Source of the DNA: Rossellomorea orangium
GTDB taxonomy: Bacteria; Bacillota; Bacilli; Bacillales; Bacillaceae_B
DNA: 64,000 nucleotides
NCBI RefSeq assembly: GCF_019334305.1
Contig: NZ_JAHWGH010000012.1
Span: forward strand, 372,001-436,000
Direction of reading: 5' to 3'
This document shows positions 47,244 through 56,902 of this stretch, in pieces (position 1 is the stretch's first letter; every line of letters begins with the position of its first letter). The translations under genes and the position numbers were made by a program. Under the pieces are notes generated by a model. The model saw only the letters and a program-made list of their open reading frames with translations, was not told the DNA's origin and searched no databases.

Positions 47244-49433
47244 ATGGCTAAAGATCAAGTACTAACCCCTGAACAGGTTATTGATAAGACAAGAGCATAT
47301 TTAAACGATGAGCATGTAGAAATGGTCCAGAAGGCATATGAGTACGCAAGGGACGCTCATAGTGAGCAATACCGTAAGTCTGGTGAACCCTACATCATCC
47401 ATCCCATTCAGGTAGCGGGGATACTTGCGGATCTCGAGATGGATCCAGCAACCGTCGCAGCCGGGTTTCTTCACGATGTAGTGGAGGATACGGGTATTTC
47501 TCTTGGTGAAATTGAGGAAGCGTTCAATGCGGAAGTGGCCATGCTCGTTGATGGGGTGACAAAGCTCGGGAAGATTAAATACAAGTCCCATGAAGAGCAG
47601 CAGGCTGAAAATCACCGGAAAATGTTTGTGGCTATGGCTCAGGATATCCGGGTCATCCTCATTAAATTGGCAGACCGCCTTCATAACATGAGGACATTGA
47701 AGCATTTACCACAGGAGAAGCAACGTAGAATTGCAAATGAAACCCTTGAAATCTTTGCTCCATTGGCGCATCGTCTGGGAATTTCAAAGATTAAGTGGGA
47801 ATTAGAAGATACGTCGCTGAGGTATTTGAATCCTCAACAGTATTATCGGATTGTCAATCTCATGAAGAAAAAACGTGCAGAGCGTGAAGAGTATCTGGAG
47901 GAAGTCGTCAATGAGGTGAAGGATAAATTGGGCGACGTGAAAATCGTGGCCGAAATCTCAGGGCGACCAAAGCATATCTACAGCATCTATCGTAAAATGG
48001 CCCTTCAAAATAAACAATTCAATGAAATATATGATCTGCTCGCCGTACGTGTCGTTGTTGACAGCATCAAGGATTGTTACGCCGTACTCGGTATTGTCCA
48101 TACATGCTGGAAGCCTATGCCCGGCAGATTCAAGGATTATATCGCCATGCCGAAGCCGAATATGTATCAATCTCTTCATACGACGGTCATCGGTCCTAAG
48201 GGTGACCCCCTTGAAGTACAAATCAGGACTCTTGAAATGCACCAGATCGCTGAGTACGGGGTAGCGGCACACTGGGCCTATAAAGAAGGAAAAGAAGCCA
48301 ACGAACCTGTTTCCTTTGAGAAAAAGCTTTCCTGGTTCAGGGAAATATTGGAGTTCCAGAATGAATCTGCTAATGCTGAAGAATTCATGGAGTCTCTTAA
48401 AATCGATCTTTTTTCCGATATGGTTTTTGTATTCACGCCTAAAGGAGACGTATTGGAATTACCTTCGGGATCGGTTCCCATCGACTTTTCCTACCGGATT
48501 CACTCCGAGATCGGGAATAAAACGATTGGTGCCAAGGTCAACGGAAAAATGGTCACGCTTGATTACAAGCTGAAGACGGGGGATATCATTGAGATTCTCA
48601 CGTCCAAACATTCATACGGCCCGAGCCAGGATTGGCTGAAGCTTGCCCAAACTTCCCAGGCGAAGAATAAGATCAAGCAGTTCTTCAAGAAGCAGCGCAG
48701 GGAAGAAAATATTGAAAAGGGTCGTGAGCTGGTCGAAAAAGAAATCAAAAATCAGGATTTCGATGTGAAGGAAATCCTGAATCCGGAAAATATCAAACGG
48801 GTATCCGAGAAATTCAATTTTTCCAACGAGGATGATATGTATGCAGCGGTTGGATATAACGGAATCACAGCCGCACAAATCGCCAACCGTTTAACAGAAA
48901 AACACCGGAAACAGCGTGAACAGGAAGACAGCCTGGAAGAAACGATGAAGGAATTGAATGCTCAACCTGTCAAGCGCAAGAAAGATGCGGGTGTACAGGT
49001 AGAGGGTATCGATAATCTCCTCATCCGATTGTCCCGTTGCTGCAGTCCGGTTCCAGGGGATGAAATCGTCGGCTTTATTACGAAGGGCCGTGGTGTGTCT
49101 GTGCACCGTGCTGATTGTACGAACGTCATGTCAGATGAAGTGGAGCAGCGTCTCATTCCTGTATCGTGGGAAAGTGATGGGAATGACCGGAAAGAATACA
49201 ATGTTGATATTGAAATTTCCGGTTATGATCGCAGAGGCCTTCTCAATGAAGTTCTTCAGGCGGTGAATGAAACGAAGACAAATATATCAGCCGTTAGTGG
49301 GAAATCGGATCGGAACAAAGTGGCCACCATCAATATGTCGATTTCGATTCAAAACATTTCCCACTTGCACAAAGTGGTAGAGAGAATCAAACAGATTTCA
49401 GATATTTATGCCGTAAGACGAATCATGAACTAA
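47244..49433 (+). CDS. relA: Bifunctional (p)ppGpp synthetase/hydrolase
   Basis: A 729-residue long RelA/SpoT homologue. The N-terminal HD hydrolase has [12 protein letters not shown], the synthetase domain has [23 protein letters not shown]-type segments, then come TGS ([20 protein letters not shown]), helical, CC ([14 protein letters not shown]) and ACT domains. It makes and removes the stringent-response alarmone. ATG 47244 lies eight bases after AAAGGTGAT; GTG 47232 is inside that site. dtd follows 13 bases later, as in B. subtilis. Confidence 0.98.
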   Translation: MAKDQVLTPEQVIDKTRAYLNDEHVEMVQKAYEYARDAHSEQYRKSGEPYIIHPIQVAGILADLEMDPATVAAGFLHDVVEDTGISLGEIEEAFNAEVAMLVDGVTKLGKIKYKSHEEQQAENHRKMFVAMAQDIRVILIKLADRLHNMRTLKHLPQEKQRRIANETLEIFAPLAHRLGISKIKWELEDTSLRYLNPQQYYRIVNLMKKKRAEREEYLEEVVNEVKDKLGDVKIVAEISGRPKHIYSIYRKMALQNKQFNEIYDLLAVRVVVDSIKDCYAVLGIVHTCWKPMPGRFKDYIAMPKPNMYQSLHTTVIGPKGDPLEVQIRTLEMHQIAEYGVAAHWAYKEGKEANEPVSFEKKLSWFREILEFQNESANAEEFMESLKIDLFSDMVFVFTPKGDVLELPSGSVPIDFSYRIHSEIGNKTIGAKVNGKMVTLDYKLKTGDIIEILTSKHSYGPSQDWLKLAQTSQAKNKIKQFFKKQRREENIEKGRELVEKEIKNQDFDVKEILNPENIKRVSEKFNFSNEDDMYAAVGYNGITAAQIANRLTEKHRKQREQEDSLEETMKELNAQPVKRKKDAGVQVEGIDNLLIRLSRCCSPVPGDEIVGFITKGRGVSVHRADCTNVMSDEVEQRLIPVSWESDGNDRKEYNVDIEISGYDRRGLLNEVLQAVNETKTNISAVSGKSDRNKVATINMSISIQNISHLHKVVERIKQISDIYAVRRIMN

Positions 49434-49446
49434 AGGAGATTTCTTT

Positions 49447-49893
49447 ATGAGAGTTGTATTGCAAAGAAGTAAAGAAGCCTCCGTCACTGTTGATGGAGAA
49501 GTAAAGGGAGAAATCTGTTCAGGTGCTGTCCTCCTTGTAGGAATCACACATGAGGATACGGAAGAGGATGCCCGTTATGCTGCGGATAAGGTTGTAAACC
49601 TGCGAATTTTCGAAGATGGTGAAGGTAAGATGAACCATTCACTGCTGGATGTTGAGGGAGAGATCCTTTCCATTTCCCAATTCACCCTGTATGGCGACGT
49701 CCGTAAAGGCAGAAGACCGAACTTCATGAATGCAGCCAAACCGGACCATGCAGAAGTGATCTATGACTATTTCAATACTTTACTGGAAGACAAAGGTGTG
49801 AGGGTTGCCACAGGTGTTTTTGGAGCGATGATGGATGTGAATCTCACGAATGATGGCCCTGTTACCCTATTGATCGAAAGTAAATCATCTTAA
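49447..49893 (+). CDS. dtd: D-aminoacyl-tRNA deacylase
   Basis: A 148-residue proofreading enzyme that hydrolyses D-aminoacyl-tRNAs and Gly-tRNA(Ala). The active-site motifs [10 protein letters not shown] and [12 protein letters not shown] (Gly-cis-Pro) are present. It starts 13 bases after relA with AAAGGAG and ends at a bidirectional terminator. Confidence 0.98.
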   Translation: MRVVLQRSKEASVTVDGEVKGEICSGAVLLVGITHEDTEEDARYAADKVVNLRIFEDGEGKMNHSLLDVEGEILSISQFTLYGDVRKGRRPNFMNAAKPDHAEVIYDYFNTLLEDKGVRVATGVFGAMMDVNLTNDGPVTLLIESKSS

Positions 49894-49928
49894 AAGGCAG
49901 ATCCCGACGTTTCGGGATCTGCCTTTTT
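49892..49928. terminator. Bidirectional terminator between dtd and the amidase gene
   Basis: AAAAGGCAGATCCCGA, a CGTT loop and TCGGGATCTGCCTTTT form a perfect stem between convergent genes. Confidence 0.92.
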
Positions 49929-49947
49929 AGTGGAATGGCGCCGGACA

Positions 49948-51702
49948 TCACTCTGAAAAATAATCACCTAAACCATGATAGATGGCGGTGGCCGCCAGAT
50001 CTTGAAAATACTGAGTGTTTACATTGGCTTCTTCAGTAGGGTTACTGAGGAAACCTAATTCCAACAGGACGGCTGGCCGGTTGTTTTCACGGATGACATG
50101 ATAGTCCCCGATGCGGACACCGCGGTCCAGGGTAGGTAATCGGTCTGAAAGGCTTCCGTGGATGTCGTCTGCCAGCTCCTTCTGCTGATTATGATAGTAA
50201 TATGTGGTATGACCTGCGATGGAAGAGTCCATAATGCTGTCAAAGTGAATACTGATAAAGGCATCTGCCTGATAATAATGAGATAATGATACCCTTGAAG
50301 GTAAAGATAAATATTCATCTGTTTTTCTTGTCATAATGACTTTTGCTCCAGCACTTTTCAATTTTTCAGCGAGGAGTTCCCCGGTTTTCATTGTCAATAA
50401 CTTCTCCAGTGTGCCGCTTGCTCCTGTAGTCCCACTGTCTCTTCCGCCGTGGCCAGGATCGATTACAATTACTTTATCTTGAAGCCCTCCGCTTTTTTTA
50501 CGGGTAGGGGTGGTATTTTCCCCAGCAGCAGATCGGACCGAAACGACCCAGCCTGCAACGAATCCAGCACTGCCATCGGGTAATTCCACTTCATACCAGT
50601 CTCCATTTTTACTGTTCACTGGAAATGATTCTCCGCTTGCTGCACGTTTTAAAACACTTGCTCCGGTGTTTGCTTCACTGCGGATATTGGTTCCATTATA
50701 TAAAATCGTAACATTTTCATGGGTGCTGTTCGTTTCATGGGCAGCGGCCGTCACCGTTTTTTGTACATACCAGCCGGCAATCCACCCTTTATTCCCATTT
50801 TCAAGCTTGATTTGGTACCAGTTGTTCTTCTCTTTTAATAATTTGTATTTCTCGCCCTTGGACACTTTGCCGACGATGCGGCCGTTCAGGGATGTCTCAT
50901 CTCTGACGTTTAAGCCGTGAACCGTGATAATCCCGACCAGATCTTCAGGGGTCGATGTACTTTCTTCATCAGAGCCTGCATCATCCGCGCCATCAGAGAA
51001 TTCAACATATGATTCGCTGATCCAGGCTTTGTCGTTACCGAATTCAATTTCATACCAGCCGGTAACGCTTCCTGTCACTTCCACCTTATCCCCCTTGTTC
51101 AGCACACCGAGGACGGAACTTTGAAGAGAAGGGGAATTTCGGACATTCAAGGCATTATCCGTGATGATTCCCTGTTCGTTTTCGCTTTTTTTGGAAGGTG
51201 TGGAGGATGTGGAATCTTTTCCGGATACGTATTGACTGTGGACCCATCCCCTGGTGCCTCCAGATTCAATGAGTAGCCATTCTCCGTCTTCATCCGTCAC
51301 GTTCACCGCATCTCCATTGTGTAAGACGGTCACAACTCCATCGGACGTGCTTGGACCAGTTCTGACCCGCAGTCCATCAGTGTTGACACGCGCTTCATGT
51401 GTCGAAGAGTCCTCAGAAACGGCAGTCTCAGCTGAAACGAGCCAATCGGCCACCCAGCCTTCCCCACTATCCGTCTTTACTTTATACCAATCCTTTTGAG
51501 TGTCTACAATCTTGTACTCTTCCCCTCTATGTACTTTCGTTAGAACGGAGTAGCTTAATCCTGGTCCTGTACGGACATTCAAGGTCGACACGCTGATCGT
51601 GACCTTGCCCGTTTCGGCATGGACATTGCCCCCACCAGTCTGAAACGGGAGCAATAAGAGCACAATCAACATTGATGCCAATACTTTTTTAATCTTCTTC
51701 AC
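49948..51702 (-). CDS. N-acetylmuramoyl-L-alanine amidase with five bacterial SH3 domains (YrvJ-like)
   Basis: A 584-residue secreted wall hydrolase. After a signal peptide (about 1-30) come five SH3b domains of about 60 residues, each opening with a LNVRxxPS/LRVRTGPS-type motif (near 38, 109, 184, 263 and 337). The C-terminal Amidase_3 domain (about 408-584) has VIVIDPGHGGRDSG and SIHFDS zinc-site motifs and the catalytic Glu in VLLELGFLSN. It cleaves the amide bond between MurNAc and stem peptide. It occupies the place of yrvJ in B. subtilis. Confidence 0.94.
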   Translation of the reverse strand: MKKIKKVLASMLIVLLLLPFQTGGGNVHAETGKVTISVSTLNVRTGPGLSYSVLTKVHRGEEYKIVDTQKDWYKVKTDSGEGWVADWLVSAETAVSEDSSTHEARVNTDGLRVRTGPSTSDGVVTVLHNGDAVNVTDEDGEWLLIESGGTRGWVHSQYVSGKDSTSSTPSKKSENEQGIITDNALNVRNSPSLQSSVLGVLNKGDKVEVTGSVTGWYEIEFGNDKAWISESYVEFSDGADDAGSDEESTSTPEDLVGIITVHGLNVRDETSLNGRIVGKVSKGEKYKLLKEKNNWYQIKLENGNKGWIAGWYVQKTVTAAAHETNSTHENVTILYNGTNIRSEANTGASVLKRAASGESFPVNSKNGDWYEVELPDGSAGFVAGWVVSVRSAAGENTTPTRKKSGGLQDKVIVIDPGHGGRDSGTTGASGTLEKLLTMKTGELLAEKLKSAGAKVIMTRKTDEYLSLPSRVSLSHYYQADAFISIHFDSIMDSSIAGHTTYYYHNQQKELADDIHGSLSDRLPTLDRGVRIGDYHVIRENNRPAVLLELGFLSNPTEEANVNTQYFQDLAATAIYHGLGDYFSE

Positions 51703-51758
51703 CTCCAGAATGATGTGTACAAATCCCTATAGTAATATCGGATTATTCATGCAACTGT

Positions 51759-51797
51759 TGAACACCATATGACAATTCTTATAAGAATTTGGTGCTC
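51759..51797. repeat. Perfect 14-bp palindrome within a larger inverted repeat
   Basis: ATTCTTATAAGAAT (51775-51788) is perfectly self-complementary. It is flanked by GAACACCA (51759) and TGGTGCTC (51790), which also pair. It lies about 60 bp upstream of the minus-strand amidase gene and 130 bp upstream of the plus-strand small gene, so it could be an operator or hairpin for either. Confidence 0.5.
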
Positions 51798-51918
51798 ACT
51801 TTCAAAAATCCTTATGGTTTAATTACGATAAAAAAAATTAAATTCCTCTAAACCGAAAGAAAAATAGGTAATTGGAAATGATAAGAGTAGGAATGTTTTT
51901 TTGAAAGGATGAGAGGAC

Positions 51919-52095
51919 ATGAGGTCAAGTGAAAAAGGATTCATGAACGCAAATGGTGACAACCAGTTGTTTGGAGTTGATTTTCACCAGTTTTTAGAAC
52001 GTGAGAAGGATGCTTTGAACGTGGAACTTGCTTCCGAATTCGGATTATCGTTACGGGAAGTCAAGCTGTTAAAAAAGAAAATGGAGAGATCCTGA
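51919..52095 (+). CDS. Small 58-residue conserved-type protein (YrzK-like position)
   Basis: An open frame of 58 codons starting MRSSEKGFMNANGDNQLFG and ending LREVKLLKKKMERS. An AAAGGATGAGAGG ribosome region lies upstream. The C-terminal half (VELASEFGLSLREVKLLKKKM) looks like a helix-turn-helix recognition unit of the sigma-70 region 4 type. A small gene occupies the same place ahead of hisS in B. subtilis (yrzK). The function is unknown, and identity with YrzK is inferred mainly from position. Confidence 0.7.
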   Translation: MRSSEKGFMNANGDNQLFGVDFHQFLEREKDALNVELASEFGLSLREVKLLKKKMERS

Positions 52096-52114
52096 CGAAA
52101 TTTTCTTTAACCAC

Positions 52115-52143
52115 TTGACATGGACTAACGGCAACCGTATCAT
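52115..52143 (+). promoter_or_regulatory. Sigma-A promoter of the hisS-aspS T-box transcript
   Basis: TTGACA (52115-52120), 17-bp spacer and TATCAT (52138-52143) predict a start near 52150, the beginning of the T-box leader. Confidence 0.8.
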
Positions 52144-52149
52144 TATAGA

Positions 52150-52425
52150 AATAAAATAACATTTACAAAAACCGTTGATCGAGCATAGTAGCTAAAACCC
52201 CACGTGTAAAGAGAGGAAATGCCTTGGCTGAGAGCATTTCTACAAAGTGACTTAGTGAATGAACACTCAGGAGGTTTCACTCTGAAAACGTACTGTTAGT
52301 AGGAGAAGAACGTACCAGGCGTTAACTGGCTAAGTGGAAGTCTTAATAGACTTCAATTAGGGTGGCACCACGGGAATAACAGCTCTCGTCCCTTGTATAT
52401 GATACAAGGGACGAGGGCTTTTTTT
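52150..52425 (+). ncRNA. T-box riboswitch of hisS-aspS
   Basis: The leader contains a stem I arm with a GGAAATGCC/GCATTTC apical hairpin, the T-box core AGGGTGGCACCACGGGA (52359-52375), and an intrinsic terminator. The terminator stem is CTCGTCCCTTGTAT/ATACAAGGGACGAG (52384-52415) followed by T. The terminator's 5' arm can instead pair with the T-box region as an antiterminator when uncharged tRNA binds. The specifier codon was not assigned with confidence; a CAC (His) lies at about 52263-52265 in GAACACTC. Confidence 0.92.
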
Positions 52426-52464
52426 ATTTACATATAATCATTCACATAGAAGGAGGAAATCATC

Positions 52465-53739
52465 TTGTCCATTCAGATTCCAAGAGGTACACAGGACATT
52501 CTGCCCGGTGAAGTGGAAAAATGGCAGTATGTAGAGGAAGTAGCAAAGACTCTTTGCCACAACTATCAATATAAAGAAATTCGCACCCCTATTTTCGAGG
52601 CAAGTGAATTATTCACACGGGGAGTGGGAGATACAACGGATATCGTCCAAAAAGAAATGTATATGTTCGAGGACCGCGGAGGAAGAAGTCTTGCGCTTCG
52701 TCCAGAAGGTACTGCTTCTGTCGTCCGTTCCTTTGTAGGGAATAAAATGTTCGGCCACCCAAATCAACCGACAAAGCTTTTCTATTCTGGACCTATGTTC
52801 CGTTATGAGCGACCTCAGGCCGGCAGGTACCGTCAATTTGTTCAGTTCGGGGTTGAAGCTCTCGGAAGTGAAGATCCCGCAATCGATGCTGAAGTGATCT
52901 CACTCGCAATTGGGATCTATAAGAAGTTGGGGCTGACGCAATTAAAGCTTGTCATCAACAGCCTTGGAGATGCCGGAAGCAGAAATGCGCACAGAGACGC
53001 GCTGATCAATCATTTCAAGCCGAGAATCGATGAATTTTGTGGGGATTGCCAGAATCGATTAGAGAAGAATCCATTACGAATCCTTGATTGTAAGAAGGAC
53101 CGTGACCACGAACTAATGTCTACCGCACCATCGATTCTTGATTACTTAAATGACGAATCAAAGCAATATTTTGAAAAAGTTCAAACTCATCTTTCAGATA
53201 TGGATGTGGAGTTTGTAGTCGATCCCACCCTTGTCCGGGGACTGGACTACTATAACCACACGGCATTTGAAATCATGAGTGACGCAGAAGGTTTTGGGGC
53301 GATCACAACTCTTTGCGGGGGCGGACGCTACAACGGCCTAGTCGAAATGATCGGCGGACCTGAAACACCCGGGATCGGATTTGCCTTTAGTATAGAAAGA
53401 CTCCTTTCTGCACTTGAAGCAGAAGGGGTCGAGCTCCCGATTGAGCAGGGAGTCGAATGCTTTATCGTATCATTGGGGGATGAAGCGAAGGACTATGCTG
53501 TAAAGCTTCTTCACAACCTTAGAGCATCAGGTATTTCTTCAGAAAAGGATTATCTGGATCGCAAGGTGAAAGGACAATTCAAGGCGGCTGATCGATATGA
53601 AGCGAAATATGTGGCTGTGATCGGTGATAACGAATTACAGGAAAATAAGATCAACCTGAAAGATATGGCTACGGGTGAGCAGGAAGAAATCAACCTTGAT
53701 CACTTTGTTGACAAAATGAAAACCAAGCTTGGTAAATAG
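52465..53739 (+). CDS. hisS: Histidyl-tRNA synthetase
   Basis: A 424-residue class II synthetase. Motif 2 ([21 protein letters not shown]), the histidine-specific [15 protein letters not shown] and [15 protein letters not shown] signatures and the C-terminal anticodon-binding domain are present. The TTG start lies eight bases after AAGGAGG. It is controlled by the T-box upstream and is followed by aspS. Confidence 0.98.
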   Translation: MSIQIPRGTQDILPGEVEKWQYVEEVAKTLCHNYQYKEIRTPIFEASELFTRGVGDTTDIVQKEMYMFEDRGGRSLALRPEGTASVVRSFVGNKMFGHPNQPTKLFYSGPMFRYERPQAGRYRQFVQFGVEALGSEDPAIDAEVISLAIGIYKKLGLTQLKLVINSLGDAGSRNAHRDALINHFKPRIDEFCGDCQNRLEKNPLRILDCKKDRDHELMSTAPSILDYLNDESKQYFEKVQTHLSDMDVEFVVDPTLVRGLDYYNHTAFEIMSDAEGFGAITTLCGGGRYNGLVEMIGGPETPGIGFAFSIERLLSALEAEGVELPIEQGVECFIVSLGDEAKDYAVKLLHNLRASGISSEKDYLDRKVKGQFKAADRYEAKYVAVIGDNELQENKINLKDMATGEQEEINLDHFVDKMKTKLGK

Positions 53740-53767
53740 AACCTGTTGATTTGACAAGGAGGAGAAT

Positions 53768-55537
53768 ATGATGACAAAAAGAACGGCGTATTGTGGAGAC
53801 ATAACAGAATCGTACATCGGTGAAAAAATCACGATCAAAGGCTGGGTACAAAAAAGAAGGGACTTGGGAGGACTTATCTTCATCGACCTTCGTGACAGAG
53901 AGGGAATCGTCCAGGTCGTGTTTAATCCTGATCTATCAGGGGAGGCACTCGCCCTTGCGGAAAAAATCCGTAATGAATATGTCCTTAGTGTGACTGGTAC
54001 GGTCGTCGCAAGGGGAGAAGGAACGGTAAACCCGAACCTGAAGACAGGGAAAGTGGAAATCCACGCAGACGAAGTCGAAATCATCAATGAAGCCAAAACG
54101 CCACCATTCATGATCGATGACCAAATGGAAGTGTCAGAAGACGTCCGATTGAAATATCGTTATGTAGATCTTCGACGTCCGGCGATGATGGAAACGTTCA
54201 AGATGCGCCACAATGTGACGACTTCTTTCCGTAATTTCCTAAACGATAACGGATTTCTGGATGTCGAAACACCGATCTTAACCAAAAGTACGCCAGAAGG
54301 TGCACGTGACTATTTGGTACCGAGCCGTGTCCACAAAGGTGAATTTTATGCGCTGCCTCAGTCACCGCAAATCTTTAAGCAGCTCTTGATGGTGTCCGGC
54401 TTCGACCGTTATTATCAAATCGCCCGCTGTTTCCGTGATGAAGACCTTCGTGCCGACCGTCAACCTGAATTCACCCAGATTGACATGGAAATGAGCTTCA
54501 TGGATAAAGAAGAGATCATCTCACTTGTGGAAGATATGATGAAGAAGCTGATGAGTGATGTAAAAGACGTGAATGTTTCATTGCCAATCCCAAGAATGAC
54601 GTATGACGATGCCATGAGCCGTTATGGATCAGATAAACCGGACACACGCTTCGGGATGGAACTGATCGATGTATCAGAAATCGTGAAGGAATCAGGGTTT
54701 AAAGTATTTGCAGGTGCTGTCGCAAACGGTGGTCAGGTGAAGCTGGTCAATGTTAAAGGCGGTGCATCCCAATATTCCCGTAAAGATATTGATGGATTGA
54801 CGGAATTTGTTTCCCGTTATGGAGCAAAAGGACTGGCCTGGTTGAAGGTAGAAGAAGAAGGCTTGAAAGGACCGATTTCGAAATTTGTGACGGAAGAAGA
54901 TGCGTCCGCGATTTCAACGTCAGCAGATGCAGAAGCAGGAGACTTACTGTTATTCGTCGCTGATAAGACATCAGTCGTGGCAGATGCCCTTGGTGCTCTC
55001 CGCTTGAAATTAGGAAAAGAACTGAAGCTGATCGATGAAACGAAATTCAACTTCCTGTGGGTGACAGACTGGCCGCTTCTTGAGTTCGACGAAGGGGAGA
55101 ACCGTTACTATGCGGCCCATCATCCGTTCACGATGCCTGTGAAGGAAGATATTGAACTCTTCGAAACAGACCCGGCAGCTGTTCGTGCAGAAGCATATGA
55201 CCTGGTACTGAACGGGTATGAACTTGGAGGAGGATCACTCCGTATTTATGAACGTGACATTCAGGAGAAAATGTTTAAAGTGCTTGGATTCTCCAAGGAA
55301 GAGGCGGAAGAGCAGTTCGGTTTCCTATTAGAGGCCTTCGAATACGGAACGCCTCCACATGGTGGAATTGCCTTAGGACTTGACCGGTTGGTGATGTTGT
55401 TGTCCGGCCGCACAAATCTTCGTGATACGATCGCCTTCCCGAAAACGGCGAGCGCAAGCTGTGTACTCACTGACGCGCCAGGGGGAGTCAGTGAAGCTCA
55501 ATTAAAAGAGTTATCTTTGTCGCTCGATGTAGAATAA
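53768..55537 (+). CDS. aspS: Aspartyl-tRNA synthetase
   Basis: A 589-residue class II synthetase. The N-terminal OB anticodon domain has [23 protein letters not shown]. Motif 2 is [21 protein letters not shown], an inserted GAD domain lies at about residues 300-410, and motif 3 is [16 protein letters not shown] 53768 is preferred by its AAGGAGG spacing, with ATG 53771 next to it. It shares the hisS T-box transcript. Confidence 0.98.
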   Translation: MMTKRTAYCGDITESYIGEKITIKGWVQKRRDLGGLIFIDLRDREGIVQVVFNPDLSGEALALAEKIRNEYVLSVTGTVVARGEGTVNPNLKTGKVEIHADEVEIINEAKTPPFMIDDQMEVSEDVRLKYRYVDLRRPAMMETFKMRHNVTTSFRNFLNDNGFLDVETPILTKSTPEGARDYLVPSRVHKGEFYALPQSPQIFKQLLMVSGFDRYYQIARCFRDEDLRADRQPEFTQIDMEMSFMDKEEIISLVEDMMKKLMSDVKDVNVSLPIPRMTYDDAMSRYGSDKPDTRFGMELIDVSEIVKESGFKVFAGAVANGGQVKLVNVKGGASQYSRKDIDGLTEFVSRYGAKGLAWLKVEEEGLKGPISKFVTEEDASAISTSADAEAGDLLLFVADKTSVVADALGALRLKLGKELKLIDETKFNFLWVTDWPLLEFDEGENRYYAAHHPFTMPVKEDIELFETDPAAVRAEAYDLVLNGYELGGGSLRIYERDIQEKMFKVLGFSKEEAEEQFGFLLEAFEYGTPPHGGIALGLDRLVMLLSGRTNLRDTIAFPKTASASCVLTDAPGGVSEAQLKELSLSLDVE

Positions 55538-55563
55538 TGTAAGTAAATACCGGGGGTCATTCG

Positions 55564-55592
55564 TTGAAATACGCATGGTGATATGATATTAT
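55564..55592 (+). promoter_or_regulatory. Promoter of the 6S RNA gene
   Basis: TTGAAA (55564-55569), 17-bp spacer and TATTAT (55587-55592) predict a start near 55599, matching the 5' end of the RNA deduced from its closing stem. Confidence 0.65.
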
Positions 55593-55599
55593 TTAAACA

Positions 55600-55797
55600 A
55601 TCACAAACGAGTCCTGATGTGTGCGACGTTTTTACCTAACAGTTTTGACCGAACACTTCAAACTTTGGGAGCTTGATGTTTCTGCTAGGCGTTCATGCCC
55701 CGTACCGGGGACTAACAAATAGTGGAATAAAGCACCCACCTGCCGAGAGCGGGTTCAAAACGAAGGAAATGATGGCGACGGCACGATTGGGACTCGT
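55600..55797 (+). ncRNA. ssrS: 6S RNA (6S-1/BsrA type)
   Basis: The region after aspS contains a long rod-like RNA. ACGAGTCC (55607-55614) pairs with GGGACTCGT (55789-55797) as the closing stem, with GTCCTGATGTGTGCGACG and TGGCGACGGCACGATTGG extending it. The internal segment GGGAGCTTGATGTTTCTGCTAGGCG resembles the B. subtilis 6S-1 central region. B. subtilis bsrA lies between aspS and yrvM, exactly as here. 6S RNA mimics an open promoter and binds sigma-A RNA polymerase. The exact 3' end is not certain. Confidence 0.85.
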
Positions 55798-55833
55798 CCA
55801 ATCATGATATATGAATGAAGATCTCATAGATTG

Positions 55834-55865
55834 AAAGTCAGGCTCATAGAAGCCTGACTTTTTTG
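55834..55865 (+). terminator. Terminator downstream of 6S RNA
   Basis: AAAGTCAGGCT, a CATAGA loop and AGCCTGACTTT form a perfect stem followed by TTT. Confidence 0.88.
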
Positions 55866-55921
55866 TTGGGACTAAATCTACTCTAAATGGGGTAAACGAA
55901 AGAGAAGGACAACATTTCATA

Positions 55922-55950
55922 TTGATTTTCTGCCCCCTTTCCTTTATTCT
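55922..55950 (+). promoter_or_regulatory. Putative promoter of tcdA
   Basis: TTGATT (55922-55927) and TATTCT (55945-55950) with a 17-bp spacer lie about 45 bp before tcdA. Confidence 0.5.
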
Positions 55951-55996
55951 AATTCAGTATAAACCTAGTTGAATACTTATAATGGAGTTGATTATT

Positions 55997-56761
55997 TTGC
56001 TACACCAGTTTTCACGAAACGAACTAGCGATCGGTAAAGAAGGTCTTCAAACCCTAAAGAATAGTACGGTGGCCGTACTGGGTATCGGGGGAGTGGGATC
56101 CTTCGCAGCTGAAGCTTTAGCCCGGTCAGGTGTAGGCCGTCTTGTATTAGTGGATAAAGATGATGTGGATATTACAAATGTAAATCGTCAAGTTCATGCA
56201 CTTCTCTCTACAGTGGGCCAGCCAAAGGTCGATTTGATGAGGGACCGCATAATGGATATCAATCCGGAATGTGAAGTCATTGCCCTGAAGATGTTCTATA
56301 CAGAAGAAACATACGAGGAATTCTTCAATCAAGGGTTGGATTATGTCATTGATGCTTCTGATACGATTTCTTATAAAATTCATTTGATGAAGGAATGCCT
56401 AAAACGGGATATTCCTTTAATCGCGAGCATGGGAGCGGCGAATAAAACCGATCCAACGCGATTCAAAATTGCTGATATCAGCAAGACGCATACAGATCCA
56501 ATTGCGAAAGTGATCCGTACCCGCCTGAAAAAAGAGGGGATCAAGAAAGGTGTGACGGTCGTATTCTCTGATGAGAGTCCTATCGTGATCCGTGAAGATA
56601 TCAGAAAGGAAGTAGGGAAGGATGACGCGAAGATCCGCAAAGCCCAACTACCACCATCTTCTAATGCATTCGTTCCTTCAGTGGCAGGTCTGATTGCAGC
56701 AAGTCATGTCATGAACCAGCTGTTGAAAGACATCGAAATCAAAAGGGTAAAAGATAAATGA
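55997..56761 (+). CDS. tcdA: tRNA threonylcarbamoyladenosine dehydratase (TcdA, YrvM)
   Basis: A 254-residue E1-like enzyme that cyclises t6A37 to ct6A in ANN-decoding tRNAs using ATP. The nucleotide-binding motif is VLGIGGVGSFAAEALARSGVGRLVLVDKD, followed by DVDITNVNRQ and DASDTISYK. TTG 55997 (MLHQFSRNELAIG) matches the B. subtilis YrvM N-terminus and has a TGGAG site; ATG 55982 overlaps that site. The location after the 6S RNA gene is as in B. subtilis. Confidence 0.95.
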   Translation: MLHQFSRNELAIGKEGLQTLKNSTVAVLGIGGVGSFAAEALARSGVGRLVLVDKDDVDITNVNRQVHALLSTVGQPKVDLMRDRIMDINPECEVIALKMFYTEETYEEFFNQGLDYVIDASDTISYKIHLMKECLKRDIPLIASMGAANKTDPTRFKIADISKTHTDPIAKVIRTRLKKEGIKKGVTVVFSDESPIVIREDIRKEVGKDDAKIRKAQLPPSSNAFVPSVAGLIAASHVMNQLLKDIEIKRVKDK

Positions 56762-56764
56762 TAG

Positions 56765-56803
56765 TTAAGGACCGAATCTACTTGGAGATTCGGTCCTTTT
56801 TAA
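56765..56803 (+). terminator. Terminator after tcdA
   Basis: AAGGACCGAATCT, an ACTTGG loop and AGATTCGGTCCTT form a perfect stem followed by T. Confidence 0.9.
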
Positions 56804-56832
56804 TTTAATTCCATTAATAGGTAAAAAAAGGA

Positions 56833-56876
56833 TTGACCTCCTTACGTGTGATAGTGTACTATCTAACTAGAACACT
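56833..56876 (+). promoter_or_regulatory. Promoter and YtrA/GntR-type operator of the ABC cluster
   Basis: TTGACC (56833-56838) and TACTAT (56857-56862) with an 18-bp spacer form the promoter. Over its -10 lies the inverted repeat AGTGTACTA-6 nt-TAGAACACT (56853-56876), one mismatch. This has the AGTGTA...TACACT form of operators bound by YtrA-subfamily GntR regulators, such as the one encoded at 57685. Autorepression is therefore likely. Confidence 0.7.
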
Positions 56877-56902
56877 AAAACACGTTACGGAGGAGTGTAA
56901 CC

